From: an uncultured Mailhella sp.
GTDB lineage: Bacteria > Desulfobacterota > Desulfovibrionia > Desulfovibrionales > Desulfovibrionaceae
Reading direction: 5' to 3'
Assembly: GCF_963931295.1 (NCBI RefSeq)
Contig: NZ_OZ007001.1
Span: 744,001-808,000, forward strand
Length of the DNA stretch: 64,000 nt
Shown here: positions 18,061 through 27,659 of the stretch, one piece after another
Layout of the letters: each line of letters starts with the position of its first letter
Position numbering within the stretch: position 1 is the stretch's first letter
The notes under the pieces: generated by a model
The model's database searches: none
What the model was told of the DNA's origin: nothing
The model's input: only the letters and a program-made list of their open reading frames with translations
Translations under genes and position numbers: made by a program

Positions 18061-18561
18061 CTACTTGTGGAAAAAGAACTTCATGCACCAGCAGAACACC
18101 GGCACCAGCAGAATGACCACGTACAGACGCGTCATCTGAAACGCCATGATCTTGGGCAGGTTTTCATTGGCGTCGGCCAGACCGATGACCGCGTTGAGGC
18201 CGCCCGGCGACGTGGCCAGAATGGAGCCGATGACGTCGATATCCGTCATATGACGCACCACAAAGGCCGCGCCGAGTCCGGCCGCGAGCAGAATGCAGGT
18301 GCTGAGTATCATGACGGGAATCTGATCCTTCATGCTGGCCAGCATGTCCAGCGAGAGCATGGAGCCCACGCATATGCCTATGCCGAGCTGCGCCGCGTTG
18401 TAGAACAGGGACGGCATCTGAATGTCGGCCAGCCCCAGCAGCTTCACGGCCATGCTTCCTACGACGGCGCCGAGCATGCAGCCGCCGGGAATGTGGAAGA
18501 ACTTGAAAATGCAGCCTACCGTCGCTCCGGAAACAACCAGCATAATGATCTGATGATTCAT
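18061..18561 (-). CDS. AbrB-family (PF05145) membrane protein, single-domain form
   Basis: A 166-residue inner-membrane protein of the family often labelled ammonia monooxygenase/AbrB. It has about five TM helices and the motifs HIPGGCMLGAVVGSM near residue 24 and ILATSPGGLNAVIGLADAN near 115. Typical members are about 350 residues with two such halves; this one has only one, so it may act as a dimer or with another half. The ATG was chosen over an upstream start because GAGGG lies nine bases before it. The substrate is unknown. Confidence 0.82.
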   Translation of the reverse strand: MNHQIIMLVVSGATVGCIFKFFHIPGGCMLGAVVGSMAVKLLGLADIQMPSLFYNAAQLGIGICVGSMLSLDMLASMKDQIPVMILSTCILLAAGLGAAFVVRHMTDIDVIGSILATSPGGLNAVIGLADANENLPKIMAFQMTRLYVVILLVPVFCWCMKFFFHK

Positions 18562-19398
18562 GACATCCCTCGCCGTTTTTCTCTGCCCGGTATAGCTTGA
18601 ACCTCCGCGCTTTGTAAACGTTGTTCCCTCCATCGCCGAAGCAGAAGAATCAGACGATTTTTTTCTGCAATATTCTGTTTTTTCCCGGATATCGACTCCT
18701 TATTTCAACGCTCGACGGCCGATACCGGCCTTGCTCCTGCACTTGTGAAAAACGTAATGAATCGTATAAAAAAATATTCAACAGTTCTCTTCCAAAGCAA
18801 AAGCCGTTCTACAGACGAAAAACGCCGCACGAAGAAAACGCCTTCCGCGCCTTCTCAAAAACATGCAGGAAATTTTTCTCCGGGCGAGGCGTTTTCACAA
18901 AATCATGGCCGCCCTGCAGAAAGGCGCAGGGTCCGACTGCCGCGTTGTCCCCCTGTTGCGCAGAAAAGCTCCGTCTCTGCGGAACATACGGACTTTTGCC
19001 AATGCTCGCTTCTGCAAAAATGCGGCCGCCCCCGCGCTTTCCCTTCGCCGTGTTCTGCCGCCTCCTCCCCGAGCCGGAAGCCGGCTTCGCCACCCGTCAC
19101 TCACCCCCCCGCTCAGCGCCCCGCCTTTTTCCGAAGCGGGCAAGCTTCTCCGGAGCCTGCGCCGCGCCATTTCCGGAGCGCACAGGGGCTTCCGAGCCCG
19201 ACGGCGCAAAAAAACAGCGTCTGCCCGCCTCCGCGCTCCCTTTTCAGGGCCGTTTGCGCCCGCAACATTTCGGCTCTTTACGAAGATTGCTTTTTTACCT
19301 ACATATACCCGATAGTCTGAATATAAGGTTGACGACAGCCTGAAGATAGACCGTTTCCGGCGACCATTTACACCGCACCACCAAGGAGGCTTTGCCCT
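18562..19398. other. Intergenic region upstream of the hydrogenase operon
   Basis: A stretch of 837 bp. Open frames through it have no family character and skewed Arg/Pro/Ser composition, so I call none. 18640-18790 is AT-rich, the rest is GC-rich. An AT-rich patch at 19285-19330 is the likeliest promoter zone for the hydrogenase genes, but no good -35/-10 pair stands out. CAAGGAGG near 19381 is the ribosome-binding site of the first hydrogenase gene. Confidence 0.45.
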
Positions 19399-21378
19399 AT
19401 GCCGCAGCTGATTTACGGAGTCTGGGACAATGTCGTGTACGACAACCGCGGAACCGCGGCTCCCACCGCTCCCGAAGACCTGCCGCTGGAACTTTTCGAT
19501 CAGTTCAACGAGGGAAATCCCACGGAAATTTTCCTCAGCAACCGGGGGTTCCTGGTGTTTTCCCGCACGGCCAGCCTTGTCTGGGCGCTGTGGAAACACC
19601 ATCAGCGCCTTGCCGCCGAATCCTGCGGCAAGTGCTCCCCCTGCCGTGCAGGCTCGCCCATTCTCGCTCAGGAGCTGGCAAAAGCCTGCCGCGGCGAACT
19701 CGTGCAGTGGGAGGAAGTGCGCGACATCACCGAACAGATGCACGAAACCGCGCTGTGCGGCGTGGGCCGCACCGGAACCACGCCCCTGCTCGACGCCCTC
19801 ACCCATTTTCCCGACGAACTCCGTCCCTTCCCCCTTCACAGCGACGCGGGCTTCTATTCCGTGACCACGAGTCCGTGCATCGAAGCCTGTCCGAGTCACG
19901 TGAACGTGCCCCGCTACATCGACTACCTGCAGGACGGACACAACGATCTTGCCGCCGGCGTGGTGCTCAATCACTATCCGCTTGCCGGAAGCTGCGGCCG
20001 CGTGTGCGTGCGCTACTGCGAAAAGGCCTGCCGCCGCGGTCAGGTGGACGCCCCCGTGGACATCAAGAATCTCAAGCGCTTCGCCGCCGATGAAACCATC
20101 GTGCCCGGCATTCTGAAGCCCGAACCCTGCCCCACCACCAAGAACAAGCGCGTGGCGGTCATCGGCGCGGGGCCCGTGGGCGTGACGTGCGCCTATCAGC
20201 TTCTGGAAACGGGCTACCCCGTGGACATCTACGAAGCCCACGACAAGGCCGGCGGCATGGTGCGCTACGGCATTCCCTTCTACCGCCTGCCCAAGAACGT
20301 GCTCATGCAGGAAAACGAACTCGTCAAGGACATGGGCGGCATGTTCTTCTTCAATCAGAAGCTCGGCCGCGACTTCCACATCGACGATCTGTTCCGCCGC
20401 GGCTACAAGGCCGTGTTCATCGCCACGGGCTGCCCGCTCGGCGGCTACCTCGGCATGGAAGGCGAAGACACCAGCCTGCCCGCCTATGAAAACGGCATCG
20501 ACTTTCTGGAAAAGGTGCACGACGCCCTCGAAAGCGGCGAAACCCCGACCCTCGACGGCGACGTGGTGGTCGTGGGCGGCGGCAACGTGGCCATGGACTG
20601 CTGCCGCTCCGCCGTGCGCATGACCCGCGGCAAGGTGCATCTCGTGTACCGCCGCACCGAATCCGACGCTCCGGCCGATCGCGAGGAAATCGTGGAAGCC
20701 GGCCGCGAAGGCGTGGAATTCCATTTTCTTTCCGGTCAGCAGTCGCTGGTGGTGGAAAACGGCAAAATCACGGGCCTGCGCTGCGTGAAGATGCAGCAGA
20801 CCGAACCCGACGAAAGCGGCCGCCGCGGCGTCAAGCCCATTCCCGGTTCGGAATTCGTCATTCCCTGCGACTACGTCATTGCGGCCATCGGTCAGAAAAG
20901 CGATCCGGCCATGCTCACCGAGGCCGACGGCATCGCCCTCGACCGCAAGAACTGCATCATCGTGGACGCCTATCAGGCCACCTCGCGCCCCGGCGTGTTC
21001 GCGGGCGGCGACGGCACCACCGGTCCCCGCACCAAGGGCCCGAGCGTGCTCATCCACGGCATGGCGCAGGGGTCCATCGGCGCGCAGGCCATCGCCAGCT
21101 ATCTGGAATACGACCGTCCGCCATTCCTCGCCCGCGAGCGCATCAGTCACATCATCCAGCAGGCGGGTCTGCTCGGCGACGATCCCGTCTGCGGTCAGGA
21201 AAAGAAGCCCCGCGTGAAGCTCAACGAGCTCCCCCCGGCCGAACGCGCACACAACTTCAAGGAAGTGGAACTCGGCATGTCGCAGGAGGAAGCCTGGCAG
21301 GAAGCCAGACGCTGCATGCGCTGCTATCGCATTCTGTCCGTGGTTACCCGCTCCCCCATCCCCGGCTTCAAGGCCTAA
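19399..21378 (+). CDS. NAD(P)H-binding flavoprotein of hydrogenase: NuoF-like stub fused to GltD-like oxidoreductase
   Basis: A 659-residue electron-transfer subunit. Residues about 30-150 resemble the C-terminal Fe-S part of NuoF/HndC (ESCGKCSPCRAGSP near residue 74). From about 160 it follows the GltD/NfnB type. Cysteine clusters for [4Fe-4S] are at SPCIEACPSHVNVP and CGRVCVRYCEKACRRG. A first dinucleotide fold has VAVIGAGPVGVTCAYQL near 250, and a second has VVVGGGNVAMDCCRSA near 390. The C-terminal AGGDGTTGPRTKGPSVLIHG is the FAD motif. It probably passes electrons between NAD(P)H and the [FeFe] hydrogenase encoded 21 bases downstream. The start has AAGGAGG upstream. The NuoF FMN/NADH domain is missing. 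Confidence 0.88.
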   Translation: MPQLIYGVWDNVVYDNRGTAAPTAPEDLPLELFDQFNEGNPTEIFLSNRGFLVFSRTASLVWALWKHHQRLAAESCGKCSPCRAGSPILAQELAKACRGELVQWEEVRDITEQMHETALCGVGRTGTTPLLDALTHFPDELRPFPLHSDAGFYSVTTSPCIEACPSHVNVPRYIDYLQDGHNDLAAGVVLNHYPLAGSCGRVCVRYCEKACRRGQVDAPVDIKNLKRFAADETIVPGILKPEPCPTTKNKRVAVIGAGPVGVTCAYQLLETGYPVDIYEAHDKAGGMVRYGIPFYRLPKNVLMQENELVKDMGGMFFFNQKLGRDFHIDDLFRRGYKAVFIATGCPLGGYLGMEGEDTSLPAYENGIDFLEKVHDALESGETPTLDGDVVVVGGGNVAMDCCRSAVRMTRGKVHLVYRRTESDAPADREEIVEAGREGVEFHFLSGQQSLVVENGKITGLRCVKMQQTEPDESGRRGVKPIPGSEFVIPCDYVIAAIGQKSDPAMLTEADGIALDRKNCIIVDAYQATSRPGVFAGGDGTTGPRTKGPSVLIHGMAQGSIGAQAIASYLEYDRPPFLARERISHIIQQAGLLGDDPVCGQEKKPRVKLNELPPAERAHNFKEVELGMSQEEAWQEARRCMRCYRILSVVTRSPIPGFKA

Positions 21379-21399
21379 CCGTTTATGAGAGAATCCGCC

Positions 21400-23202
21400 A
21401 TGAACGCATCCATCAACGGACGTGACTACACTTTCGAGTCGGGAGAAACCATCCTTGAGGTGGCCCGGCGCAACAACATATTCATTCCCACCCTCTGCCA
21501 TTTCCAGCCGCTCGATCACAAGCCCGGCACCTGCCGCGTGTGCCTTGTGGAGGCAACCGACAAAAACGGCCGCACCGAAATGGTCACCTCCTGCAACACT
21601 CCCATGGAAGAGGGCATGCGCGTGAACACCAGATCCGCCCGCGTGCGCAACATGCAGCGCCTGCAGGTGGAACTCGTGTTTGCCGATCACGATCAGGACT
21701 GCGCGGCCTGCGCCCGTCACGGCGACTGCGAGCTTCAGAATCTCGCCGAATACGTGGGTCTTTCCACCAACCGCTTCGCCCCGCGCCTTGCGCACGACCG
21801 CCCCTTCGACAACACCATGCACGGCATGGTGCGCGACATGACCAAGTGCATACGCTGCCTGCGCTGCGTGGAAGTGTGCCGCAAGGTGCAGGGCGTGGCC
21901 GCCCTCACCGTGGACGGCACCGGCATAGGCGCGCACATAGGCGTGGGCATGGCGCCCAGTCAGAACACCTCCGCCTGCATCCAGTGCGGCCAGTGCACCC
22001 TCGTGTGCCCCACGGGCGCGCTCGCCGAACGCGATGAAAACGACGAAGTGCTCGACTACCTCGCCAATCCCGAACTCACCACGGTGTTCGCCTTCGCGCC
22101 TTCGGTGCGCGTGGTGGTCGGCGAGGAATTCGGCCTCGCCCCCGGCGAAAACGTGGAAGGACGCCTCGTGGCCGCCCTGCGCCGCCTCGGCGCGGACATC
22201 GTCATCGACACCGACTTCGCCGCCGACGTCGTCATCATGGAAGAAGGCACGGAACTGCTCGGCCGCATCAGAAACGGAGGCAGGCTCCCCATGTTCACCT
22301 CCTGCTGCCCCGGCTGGGTGAACTATGCCGAAAAGCACTGTCCGGACATTCTGCCCTACGTGTCCACCACGCGTTCCCCGCAGGCCGTGTCGAGTTCGCT
22401 GGTCAAGAGCTACCTTTCCGAAAAGATGGGCGTTCCCGCGCGCAGAATACGCAACGTGTCCATCATGCCCTGCACGGCCAAAAAGGACGAGGCCGCCCGC
22501 GCCCAGCTCTACACCAGCAATCAGCCCGACACCGACGTGGTCATCACCGTGCGTGAACTCATCCAGCTGCTGCGCCGCAACGGCATCGATCTTGCCAAAC
22601 TTGACCCCGAACCCTTCGACAACCCCTACATGAGCGATTCCACCGGCGCGGCCGTCATTTTCGGCACCACCGGCGGCGTGATGGAAGCCGCCGTGCGCAC
22701 CGTGTACGCCGTGCTCAATCACAAGGAACTGCCCGGCGTGGACGTGGCTCCCGTGCGCGGCATGAAGGGCCTGCGCGAGGCCGACGTGGACCTCGGCAAG
22801 GAACACGGCGTCATCAAGGTGGCCGTGGCACACGGCCTTGCCAACGCGCGCATGCTCGTCGATCAGGCTCTTGCCGGCGAGTCGCCCTACACCTTCATTG
22901 AAGTCATGGCCTGCCCCGGCGGCTGCGTGGCCGGCGGCGGCACCTGCCGCGTGAAGAAGAACTATCATCCGCACTCCCGCGAACGTCAGCAGGGCCTGTA
23001 CGCCATCGACAGCCACAAGCCCCGCCGGCAGTCGCACAACAATCCGCAGGTCGTCAAGCTCTATGAGGAATATCTCGGCGAGCCCAATTCCCACAAGGCG
23101 CACGAACTGCTGCACACACACTACACCGACCGCAGCAAGGTGCAGACGGAAAGCATTTCCGCCACCAAGAAAAAGCTGACGCTCACCGATCAGTCGGCCT
23201 AG
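21400..23202 (+). CDS. [FeFe] hydrogenase catalytic subunit with NuoG-like N-terminus
   Basis: A 600-residue soluble hydrogenase. Residues 1-75 are a [2Fe-2S] ferredoxin domain with CHFQPLDHKPGTCRVC. A His/Cys [4Fe-4S] segment follows (HDQDCAACARHGDC), then a two-cluster ferredoxin with CIRCLRCVEVC and CIQCGQCTLVC. The H-cluster motifs are complete: TSCCPGW (about residue 300), MPCTAKKDEAAR and EVMACPGGCVAGGG. It is therefore expected to be active. The ATG has GAGAGA seven bases upstream; an in-frame ATG 15 bases earlier (21385) is an alternative. Context with a GltD-like partner matches the glutamate-synthase-linked type (group A2), based on knowledge of the classification. No maturation genes are present here. 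Confidence 0.94.
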   Translation: MNASINGRDYTFESGETILEVARRNNIFIPTLCHFQPLDHKPGTCRVCLVEATDKNGRTEMVTSCNTPMEEGMRVNTRSARVRNMQRLQVELVFADHDQDCAACARHGDCELQNLAEYVGLSTNRFAPRLAHDRPFDNTMHGMVRDMTKCIRCLRCVEVCRKVQGVAALTVDGTGIGAHIGVGMAPSQNTSACIQCGQCTLVCPTGALAERDENDEVLDYLANPELTTVFAFAPSVRVVVGEEFGLAPGENVEGRLVAALRRLGADIVIDTDFAADVVIMEEGTELLGRIRNGGRLPMFTSCCPGWVNYAEKHCPDILPYVSTTRSPQAVSSSLVKSYLSEKMGVPARRIRNVSIMPCTAKKDEAARAQLYTSNQPDTDVVITVRELIQLLRRNGIDLAKLDPEPFDNPYMSDSTGAAVIFGTTGGVMEAAVRTVYAVLNHKELPGVDVAPVRGMKGLREADVDLGKEHGVIKVAVAHGLANARMLVDQALAGESPYTFIEVMACPGGCVAGGGTCRVKKNYHPHSRERQQGLYAIDSHKPRRQSHNNPQVVKLYEEYLGEPNSHKAHELLHTHYTDRSKVQTESISATKKKLTLTDQSA

Positions 23203-23255
23203 CGGTCGCCGCATCCCGAACTCCCGGGAAAGCGAAAAGGCTCTTTCCCTGACAG

Positions 23256-23295
23256 AAAAAAGGGCGTCGGAGAAACATTTCTCCGCGCCCTTTTT
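23256..23295. terminator. Bidirectional terminator after the hydrogenase gene
   Basis: A stem of GGGCG plus CGGAGAAA (23262-23275, with one bulged T) pairs with 23278-23290. It is flanked by six A and five T. It separates the hydrogenase gene from the convergent reductase operon. Confidence 0.85.
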
Positions 23296-23362
23296 CCTTT
23301 CACAAGGTTCAGGCTCATTCCGCCAGGCCGGATACGCCGTGCGGAACGCCTTCCATGCGGCC

Positions 23363-25285
23363 CTAGAGAGAATTGCCGGTATCGTAGCCCTGTGTCGTCG
23401 CGTCGAGCACGCGCCCCACCTTCAGCGCATCGCCGACGATTCTGACCTGAAAACCTGCGCCCGCAAGCTCTTCCGCAAGACCGTTGCAGGGCCTGGACCC
23501 CGTGGCTATGACCACGGTATCGGCCGCGTATTCATGCATCAGACTGTTCTTGTCCAGAGCCCTTACGCCTTCAGACGTGATTTCAAGCACCCGCATCTGC
23601 GTAAGGAGTTCGACCCTGCGGAATTCCAGCATGCGCAAAAGCTTGGTGCGCGGCCCGATGGCCTCTTCCGGCGCAATTTCGTCCCTCATTTCCAGAACCG
23701 TGACATGCCGCATCATCTGAGCCAGAAAATGCGCCGTTTCCACGCCCACCTGACCGCCGCCTATGACGACGCAGTTTCTGCCGGGAAACACCCGTCCCAA
23801 AAGCACGTCCAGCGCCGTCACCACAGCCGGTCCGTCCACGCCGGGAATGGGCGGAACCGCAGGAACCGCCCCCGTGGCCAGCACCACGACATCCGGAGCT
23901 TCCTGCTTCATGAGATCCACACTGGCCTCGGTGCGATACCGTATGTCGATGCCGAGCTTCGCGCACTGCGTCTTCTGCCAGGCAATGAAATCCGCAAGCT
24001 CGCCCTTGTAGGGAGGAATGGCCGCGGCATAAAACTGGCCGCCTGCCCGGTCGCTTTTTTCATAAACGGTCACGTCGTGTCCGGCCTCCTTTGCGGTCAT
24101 GGCCGCGTAGAGACCCGCAGGACCCGCGCCGACTACGGCCACCTTGCGGGGAAGCTCCGCCTTCTTTACGCCGCCCTCGTATTCCCGACCGAGCGTGGGA
24201 TTGAGAGCGCAGCGTATGGGCCTGTCGCCGAAGAGCGTGCCTATGCAGCCGTCGTTGCAGGCGATGCAGCGGCGTATGTCCTCGAACCGTCCTTCCATGG
24301 CCTTGCGGGGAAGATGCGGATCGGCAAGAGAAGCCCGTCCCATGGCCACGAAATCCGCCTTGCCCTGACGAAGCAGACTGTCTGCAAGAAACGGATCGTT
24401 GATGCGCGAAACCGTGGTCACGGGAATACGGGCGACGGACTTCACTTCCTTCGCCCAGTCCGAAGTCCACGCATGCGGCACCGAGGCCGGCGCGATGTTG
24501 TCGTCCACGGACAGATAGTTGCCCACGGAAACATGAATCATGTCCAGTCCCGCCGCTTCCAGCAGGGGAACCAGCGCCTTGATGTCCTCCAGTTCCAGTC
24601 CGCCTTCCACGCACTCCCGCCCGGAAACGCGCATGTCGATGATGAAGTCCTCTCCGCAGGCCTTCCTTACGGCGCGAATGATCTCCAGAGCAAAACGCGC
24701 CCGGTTCAGAAAGCTTCCGCCGTATTCGTCCGTGCGCTTGTTGGTGTACGGAGAAAGAAATTCACATACCAGGTAGCCGTGAGCCCCGTGAATCTGCACG
24801 CCGTCGAAACCGCACTTCTTTGCCCGCAGCGCCGTTTCGGCATAACGGTTCACCAGATCATGAATCTCGTCCACGGTCAGTTCCCTGGGCACATCCGTGC
24901 CGAAGGGACAGGCTATGGGAGAAGGGGCCACCGGCGCCTGACCGATGACTGCCCTGTTCGTCTGCCTGCCGCAGTGATAGATCTGCGCCAGAATCACGGC
25001 GCCGTAGGCATGCACGCGGGCGGGCAGCTCGGCATGACTTTCCATCTGTTCGTCGTTCCACAGACCGGCCACATGGCTGAATCCGCGCCCCTTCGGATCT
25101 ATGCCGTAATCCTCGGTTATGATGAGTCCCCAGCCACCCTTCGCCTTTTCCTCATGATAGGCTATGTAACGCTCCGTGGCCTTTCCGTCGCCGGTGCAGA
25201 AGTCCGTCACCATGGGCGGCACGACAAGTCTGTTCCTGATGGTCTTGCCCCTGATGGTCATGGGCCTGAAAATTGCGTCGAGCAT
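23363..25285 (-). CDS. Old-yellow-enzyme-type 2,4-dienoyl-CoA/enoate reductase (FMN, FAD, 4Fe-4S)
   Basis: A 640-residue cytoplasmic reductase of the FadH/BaiCD/enoate-reductase family. Residues 1-330 are the FMN TIM barrel, including QIYHCGRQTN and IHGAHGYLVCEFLSPYTNKR with the active-site Tyr. The [4Fe-4S] cluster ligands are in CIACNDGCIG and the next Cys (about 343-364). The FAD domain starts at VAVVGAGPAGLYAAM near 389 and the NAD(P) domain at CVVIGGGQVGVE near 500. It reduces C=C bonds conjugated to a carbonyl. It is the last gene of the amidohydrolase-TRAP operon, so its substrate may be the imported acid or its CoA ester. The start has AAGGAAAC upstream. Confidence 0.9.
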   Translation of the reverse strand: MLDAIFRPMTIRGKTIRNRLVVPPMVTDFCTGDGKATERYIAYHEEKAKGGWGLIITEDYGIDPKGRGFSHVAGLWNDEQMESHAELPARVHAYGAVILAQIYHCGRQTNRAVIGQAPVAPSPIACPFGTDVPRELTVDEIHDLVNRYAETALRAKKCGFDGVQIHGAHGYLVCEFLSPYTNKRTDEYGGSFLNRARFALEIIRAVRKACGEDFIIDMRVSGRECVEGGLELEDIKALVPLLEAAGLDMIHVSVGNYLSVDDNIAPASVPHAWTSDWAKEVKSVARIPVTTVSRINDPFLADSLLRQGKADFVAMGRASLADPHLPRKAMEGRFEDIRRCIACNDGCIGTLFGDRPIRCALNPTLGREYEGGVKKAELPRKVAVVGAGPAGLYAAMTAKEAGHDVTVYEKSDRAGGQFYAAAIPPYKGELADFIAWQKTQCAKLGIDIRYRTEASVDLMKQEAPDVVVLATGAVPAVPPIPGVDGPAVVTALDVLLGRVFPGRNCVVIGGGQVGVETAHFLAQMMRHVTVLEMRDEIAPEEAIGPRTKLLRMLEFRRVELLTQMRVLEITSEGVRALDKNSLMHEYAADTVVIATGSRPCNGLAEELAGAGFQVRIVGDALKVGRVLDATTQGYDTGNSL

Positions 25286-25369
25286 CTTTGTTTCCTTGTG
25301 TCGATCGTTGAACGTTGCAGGCGTGCGGCTCCATGCGCCGCCGAAACATCTCAGCGGCGCGCTCGTCCT

Positions 25370-26371
25370 CTATTCCTTGATGGCAGCCCTGATTTCTTCG
25401 GCAAGCTTCTTCATGTTGTCGGGAAGAGTGTCATACATGGCCCTGCTCTTATCCATCCAGCGCTGCTTTTCCTCAGCGGAGAGGCGATACACCTTGCCGC
25501 CGTAGTCTTCGACAATGCTTCTCAGCGTTTCCGCATTCTGCTTTTCATATTCGGCAGTCAGTATGGAATGATAGGCCTGCACGCTTTCCTCCACTATGGC
25601 TCTGTCTTCTTCGGGCAGCTTGTCGAGCCACTTCTGATTGGTCAGCATGACCCAGCAGCAGGGAACATGATCGGAAAGCGTCACGTTCTTGGCCACGTCG
25701 ATGAAATGCCAGGCAATGATGCTGGGATATTCGGTGTCCGTTCCGGCAATGACGCCCTGCTGAAGACCGGTGATGATTTCCGTCGGCGCCATGGGAGTGG
25801 GACTCAGACCAAGGGACTGCACGGCCGCCATGTGCCATCTGGAAGCCGTCGTGCGGATCTTGAGCCCCTTTGCATCTTCAAGCGTGGCGATGGGCACGGT
25901 GGAGCATATGGCACGGTAGGAGCTCAGCCAGAAATCCAGCACCTTGAGCCCGCGACTTTCTATCTTGCCGAACAGGCGCTGCCCCACGGGACTTTTGAAG
26001 ACCTTGTCGATATCCTTGCTTTCAGGCAGAAGATACGGCAGATCGAACACGCCGAGTTCGGGATTGAACTGGGAGAAGTTGGCCAGACTTTCCGTGGCAA
26101 AATGAAGCGTGCCGAACTGTATGCCCTGAATGACCGTGTCGGCATTCCCCAGAGAGCCGCCGGTAAAGACATCCACGCGGTATTTTCCGTGACTCTTTTC
26201 CTCAAGCGTCTTTTTGAAGCCTTCGCGGAACGCCACCACGGACGGATCGCCTTCCGGCTGAAGAATGGAGGCCTTGAGAACGACGGGACCGGCTTCTGCC
26301 GAAACGGCCCCCGCCAGAGGAAGCATGGCTGCCAGACATACGACGGAGAAAATTTTCTTCATGGTTTCCAT
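25370..26371 (-). CDS. dctP: TRAP transporter periplasmic solute-binding protein
   Basis: A 333-residue DctP-family protein that captures a carboxylate in the periplasm and delivers it to the membrane subunits. Residues about 4-28 are a signal peptide (IFSVVCLAAMLPLAGAVSAEA). The carboxylate-clamping arginine is in LKIRTTASRWHM near residue 175, and EIITGLQQGVIAGTDTEY is the family signature that follows. The start was chosen for the perfect AAGGAGGT eight bases upstream. The permease stop lies 20 bases upstream. The ligand cannot be named from sequence. Confidence 0.94.
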   Translation of the reverse strand: METMKKIFSVVCLAAMLPLAGAVSAEAGPVVLKASILQPEGDPSVVAFREGFKKTLEEKSHGKYRVDVFTGGSLGNADTVIQGIQFGTLHFATESLANFSQFNPELGVFDLPYLLPESKDIDKVFKSPVGQRLFGKIESRGLKVLDFWLSSYRAICSTVPIATLEDAKGLKIRTTASRWHMAAVQSLGLSPTPMAPTEIITGLQQGVIAGTDTEYPSIIAWHFIDVAKNVTLSDHVPCCWVMLTNQKWLDKLPEEDRAIVEESVQAYHSILTAEYEKQNAETLRSIVEDYGGKVYRLSAEEKQRWMDKSRAMYDTLPDNMKKLAEEIRAAIKE

Positions 26372-26391
26372 AACGTACCTCCTTGTAACGA

Positions 26392-27657
26392 TCAGATGAG
26401 GGCCAAAGCCAGCCAGGGCACATACGCCACCACGAAGGCGGATATGATCATGGCGAACACAAAGGGCAGAATTTCCCGCGCCAGGGTGATCACGGGCACG
26501 TCGCTTATGCTGCTGCCCACGAAAAGGTTGGTTCCCATTGGCGGCGTGAGCAGTCCTATGCAGGTGCAGATGATCATGACCACGCCGAAATGGACGGGAT
26601 TCAGACCATAGCTCGTCACCACGGGCACAAGCAGAGGCGTAAGAATAAGAATGATGGCCGTCGCTTCGAGAAAGGTTCCTATGAACAGGAAAAACACGAT
26701 CATGATGGCCAGAAAGACCTGCGGATTCGTGGTCAGTCCCCTCATGCCGGCAATGAGGCTTTCCTGAATGTTGAGGTAGAGCATGAGAATGCCGAGAGCA
26801 TTGGCCGTGATGAGGATGAGAAAGAACATGCCCAGCGTGTTGAGAGTCCTGCACAGGATGGCCCTGCATTTTCCCAGCGTCAGGGAACGGGAGAAAAGCT
26901 CGACGATGAACGCATAGAACACGGCCAGCACGCCGGCTTCCGTAGGAGTGACGAAGCCGCCGTAAATGCCGCCGAGAACGATGATCGGCACGCCGAGGGG
27001 AGCTGCGGCTCGCTTGAGCGCCTGAAGCCGTTCCGCCCAGCTTGCGCGGGGCAGAATCTCGCCGTAGTGCTTGCGGCGGATGATGATATCGGCGGCAACC
27101 ATCAGACTGCCCGCCACGACAAAGCCCGGAAGAATGCCCGCAAGGAACATGTCCGACACGGACACTCCCCCAAAAGAGCCGTACAGAATGAAGGCGATGG
27201 ACGGCGGAATGATGTTGGCCAGACAGCCGCTCGCGCAGTTGATGGCCGTGGAGAACTTGCGGGGATAATGGTCCTTTTCCATGGCGGGAATCATCATTCC
27301 GCCCACGGCCGCCACGGCCGCGGCCGCGGAGCCGCAAAGCGCGCCGTAGAAAAGAGACGTGATGATGGAAATATGCGCCATGCCTCCGCGAAGATGTCCG
27401 CATGTGGCGCGGCAGAGCCCGAGCAGCTTGTCGGCCAGAGTGCCCTGGGCCATGATTTCCGCCGACAGCAGAAAGAAGGGCACGGCCATGATGGGAAACG
27501 AATCGAAATTGTTGAAAAGCCTCTGCGTAAAGAGGATGAAGGGCATGTCTCCCGCCCAAAGTCCGGCAAGCACGCCGAATCCTATGGCCACGCCCAGAGG
27601 CACGCTCAGAAACACGAGTCCAAGAGAAACCACTGCCGTAATGACGACCGGATCCAT
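26392..27657 (-). CDS. dctM: TRAP transporter large permease subunit
   Basis: A 421-residue, twelve-helix permease of the DctM type that couples solute uptake to sodium. Family landmarks include FLLSAEIMAQG, a GALCGSAAAAVAAVGGMMIPAM segment and the late GLLTPPMGTNLFV motif. The ATG has AAAGGGGA upstream and lies three bases after the small-permease stop. It forms one transporter with the neighbouring dctQ and dctP products. Confidence 0.95.
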   Translation of the reverse strand: MDPVVITAVVSLGLVFLSVPLGVAIGFGVLAGLWAGDMPFILFTQRLFNNFDSFPIMAVPFFLLSAEIMAQGTLADKLLGLCRATCGHLRGGMAHISIITSLFYGALCGSAAAAVAAVGGMMIPAMEKDHYPRKFSTAINCASGCLANIIPPSIAFILYGSFGGVSVSDMFLAGILPGFVVAGSLMVAADIIIRRKHYGEILPRASWAERLQALKRAAAPLGVPIIVLGGIYGGFVTPTEAGVLAVFYAFIVELFSRSLTLGKCRAILCRTLNTLGMFFLILITANALGILMLYLNIQESLIAGMRGLTTNPQVFLAIMIVFFLFIGTFLEATAIILILTPLLVPVVTSYGLNPVHFGVVMIICTCIGLLTPPMGTNLFVGSSISDVPVITLAREILPFVFAMIISAFVVAYVPWLALALI

Positions 27658-27659
27658 GA

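Noticed and set aside
18745..19320. Plus-strand open frame before the hydrogenase genes
   Set aside because: Composition is Arg/Pro/Ser-rich, there is no ribosome-binding site, and alternative frames look equally good.
18895..23214. Very long minus-strand open frame antisense to the hydrogenase genes
   Set aside because: It is His/Gly/Ala-rich without motifs, and arises because the high third-position GC of the real genes removes stop codons on the opposite strand.
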